Of a stretch of 7,164 nt of DNA, positions 5,873-7,164 are shown piece after piece (position 1 is the stretch's first letter; each line of letters starts with the position of its first letter). The stretch is from Planctomycetota bacterium (GTDB taxonomy: Bacteria > Planctomycetota > UBA1135 > UBA2386): NCBI GenBank assembly GCA_016793305.1, contig JAEUHU010000487.1:1-7164 (forward strand), read 5' to 3'. The notes under the pieces were generated by a model, which saw nothing but the letters and a program-made list of their open reading frames with translations, had not been told where the DNA came from and made no database searches. The position numbers were made by a program, and so were the translations under genes.

Positions 5873-6556
5873 ATGGCTGCTGCCGACGTGGTGCTGCTGC
5901 CCGGTCTCGGTTTCACCGGTCGACTGTTCGAGAACCTGAGCCTGCCGGGTCGCCGTTGCCTCGCGGTGGAGTGGTCGGTGCCGGACCCTGGCGAACCAAT
6001 GGCGGAGTACGGCCAGCGCCTGCTCGCACCGCATGCTCTCGAGACGCCGCCGATCCTGATCGGTCACTCCTTCGGTGGCCTCGTCGCTCAAGCGATCGCC
6101 GGCCGCCGCCCGGTGCGAGGAATCGTCCTGGTGTCGAGCATCAAGTCGCGGCGCGAGAACCCGTTCCTGTTCCGCATCGCTGCCTGCATCGGACTGCACC
6201 GGCTGTTCACCAAGGGGACAACGCTGCGCACGCTGCGGTTCTGGGGCGGGGCTTTCGGCTATCGGCGCGGTGCCGAACAGGACCTGTTCCGCGCCATGGT
6301 CGAAGTCCAGGACGATCGCTTCCTGCAGTGGGCGCTGCGCGAACTCTCGCGCTGGCCGGGGCCTCCCCTAGGCCTGCCTGCAACGGTTCACGTGCACGGC
6401 ACCGCCGACCGGACGTTCCCGTTCCGTCGCATCGAGGAACCTGTGGTCCGGGTGCCCGGCGGAACGCACCTGATGATCTGGGATCGCGGCACCGAGGTGT
6501 CCAAGGCGGTTGCCGAGGCGATCGGCCGCATCGAGGGCCGCAGATCCCTGGGGTGA
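5873..6556 (+). CDS. Small alpha/beta hydrolase
   Basis: A compact alpha/beta-hydrolase-fold protein of 227 residues with a complete catalytic triad, probably an esterase, thioesterase or lipase-like enzyme in the cytoplasm (no signal peptide). The first strand is VVLLPGLGFTG (residues 6-16), where GLG takes the oxyanion HG position. The nucleophile elbow is GHSFGG at 64-69 (S66). The acid is D179 in HGTADRTFPF, and the histidine is H199 in GGTHLMIW. A lid-like helical region spans about 95-160. The ATG at 5873 is chosen because the fold starts directly after it and the upstream in-frame residues look random; the Shine-Dalgarno sequence is weak. It is transcribed alone, divergent from the ATPase and convergent with the ketosynthase-like gene. 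The substrate is unknown; a thioesterase role for a nearby acyl pathway is possible but unsupported. Confidence 0.88.
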   Translation: MAAADVVLLPGLGFTGRLFENLSLPGRRCLAVEWSVPDPGEPMAEYGQRLLAPHALETPPILIGHSFGGLVAQAIAGRRPVRGIVLVSSIKSRRENPFLFRIAACIGLHRLFTKGTTLRTLRFWGGAFGYRRGAEQDLFRAMVEVQDDRFLQWALRELSRWPGPPLGLPATVHVHGTADRTFPFRRIEEPVVRVPGGTHLMIWDRGTEVSKAVAEAIGRIEGRRSLG

Positions 6557-6803
6557 GGACCTCGCCCCCACCTCCGCAGGTGGCGCCCGGCAGTCTCGCG
6601 AGGCGCATCCGACCCACTCACCCGGTCGATCGCTTGGCCCACCGCGACAGTGAGGAGGCGGGGGAGGGCGACGCCAGGGAACGCCGCCGGTAGGCGCTGC
6701 GACCACCATGCACCGGAGCCGGCGTGGGGTGCAGTCGTGTGCTCAGGAACATCGGCGAGCCAGGCCTGCATCGCTCCCCTTCGCCAGAGCGATCCGCCCT
6801 CGA
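6557..6803. other. Intergenic region between convergent hydrolase and ketosynthase-like genes
   Basis: About 250 bases lie between two facing stop codons. Besides the hairpin at 6568-6583, the inverted repeat TGCACC (6709-6714) / GGTGCA (6728-6733) with a 13-base loop is visible. Third-position bias disappears in all frames I read, and I see no convincing gene, tRNA or mobile-element end. It most likely holds the 3' untranslated regions of both neighbours. Confidence 0.5.
6568..6583 (+). terminator. Possible hairpin after the hydrolase
   Basis: CCACCT-CCGC-AGGTGG forms a perfect 6-base-pair stem with a 4-base loop 12 bases after the hydrolase stop codon. No T-tract follows, so it would be a weak or non-canonical terminator, or simply an mRNA 3'-end stabiliser. 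Confidence 0.3.
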
Positions 6804-7164
6804 TCAGCCCGGGATCGCCGCCAGCAGCCGTTCGTAGGCGGCCGCATCCTCGCCCGGCCACGGCGTCACCGCCGGCAGCGACAGCCGCTCGGACGCGAGC
6901 ACGGTGAGCACGGTGCGGCAGCCCTGGTCCACGCCCTCGCACGGCGTCGCCAACACGTCGACGAGGCCGGCGACGACGAGGTCGCATTCGCCGGTCGCGA
7001 GCAGCAGCGCCGCTTCGCGCAGCGCCGCACCTCGCTGTTCCGGGACCGTCGACAGGCACACCGTCGGACCACGCAGGCCGTGGCGCAGCGCCAGTTCGCC
7101 GAGCCCGGTGCTCGGCAGCGTGTAGGCGAACACCGGCCCGTCGCACATGCCGGCGGCCATGCTG
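6804..7164 (-). CDS. Ketosynthase-fold protein lacking the catalytic Cys, chain-length-factor-like (C-terminal fragment)
   Basis: The 3' end of a minus-strand gene is visible: 119 codons in frame from the window edge to TGA at 6804-6806. Counting from the first full codon (7161-7163), FAYTLPSTGLGELAL (12-26) and GPTVCLST (32-39) match the segments before the nucleophile in beta-ketoacyl-ACP synthases. AALREAALLLATGECDLVVAGLVD (46-69) matches the following helix and strand. Aligned without gaps to the usual GPxxxxSTAC, the cysteine position is proline (P41, followed by E-Q). The protein ends about 50 residues after this strand, where a full ketosynthase would continue with a second half carrying two histidines. 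This fits short ketoacyl-synthase N-terminal-like proteins (the Ketoacyl-synt_2 type) and chain-length-factor partners in aryl-polyene-like pathways. The upstream part lies outside the window. Confidence 0.7.
   Translation of the reverse strand, partial: SMAAGMCDGPVFAYTLPSTGLGELALRHGLRGPTVCLSTVPEQRGAALREAALLLATGECDLVVAGLVDVLATPCEGVDQGCRTVLTVLASERLSLPAVTPWPGEDAAAYERLLAAIPG

Noticed and set aside
6388..6771. A minus-strand open frame starting at ATG 6769-6771 after a GGGGAG-like ribosome binding site
   Set aside because: Codons use many A/T third positions unlike neighbouring genes, the peptide has no recognisable motif, and it continues antisense into the hydrolase. A very small unknown protein cannot be excluded.
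1..7164. tRNA, rRNA, CRISPR arrays or insertion sequences
   Set aside because: I saw no regularly spaced repeats, transposase motifs, paired terminal inverted repeats or cloverleaf-like segments.

Overview
This is a very GC-rich bacterial segment with eight supported genes, two of them cut by the window ends. Third codon positions are almost all G or C, and most genes have no clear Shine-Dalgarno sequence; only the lipid kinase has an obvious one. The gene content (halogenase-like FAD enzyme, PlsC-type acyltransferase, degenerate ketosynthase, lipid kinase) suits a Gram-negative lineage such as Planctomycetota, Myxococcota or a high-GC proteobacterium. I cannot place it more closely from sequence alone.

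Left part (1-3503). The 5' end of an FAD-dependent oxidoreductase of the flavin-halogenase superfamily leaves the window on the minus strand. It is divergent from a PlsC-type acyltransferase on the plus strand, with 173 bases between the two starts. The acyltransferase runs tail-to-tail into a minus-strand gene for a protein of about 516 residues that I do not recognise; the two coding regions overlap by 130 bases. The unknown gene lies directly behind a short-chain dehydrogenase/reductase (SDR), so the SDR and the unknown gene form a two-gene operon.

Middle (3504-4535). Only 30 bases separate the SDR start from a divergent YegS/DgkB/LCB5-type lipid kinase on the plus strand. Acyltransferase, lipid kinase and SDR side by side suggest lipid or acyl-chain metabolism for this block, with the unknown protein as a possible fourth partner.

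Right part (4536-7164). The lipid kinase converges on a stand-alone AAA_14/DUF4143 ATPase with PD-(D/E)XK-like residues. The start codon of this gene sits inside an AT-rich palindrome that overlaps a perfect 12-7-12 inverted repeat, a likely operator and the most striking non-coding signal here. Beyond it are a second group of short repeats, a small alpha/beta hydrolase on the plus strand, about 250 bases without a convincing gene, and the 3' end of a ketosynthase-fold protein on the minus strand whose catalytic cysteine position appears to be occupied by proline (chain-length-factor-like).

The FAD enzyme, acyltransferase and degenerate ketosynthase are the kinds of gene found in aryl-polyene, xanthomonadin or dialkylresorcinol clusters. 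The window may sit inside or between parts of such a cluster, but that is inference.
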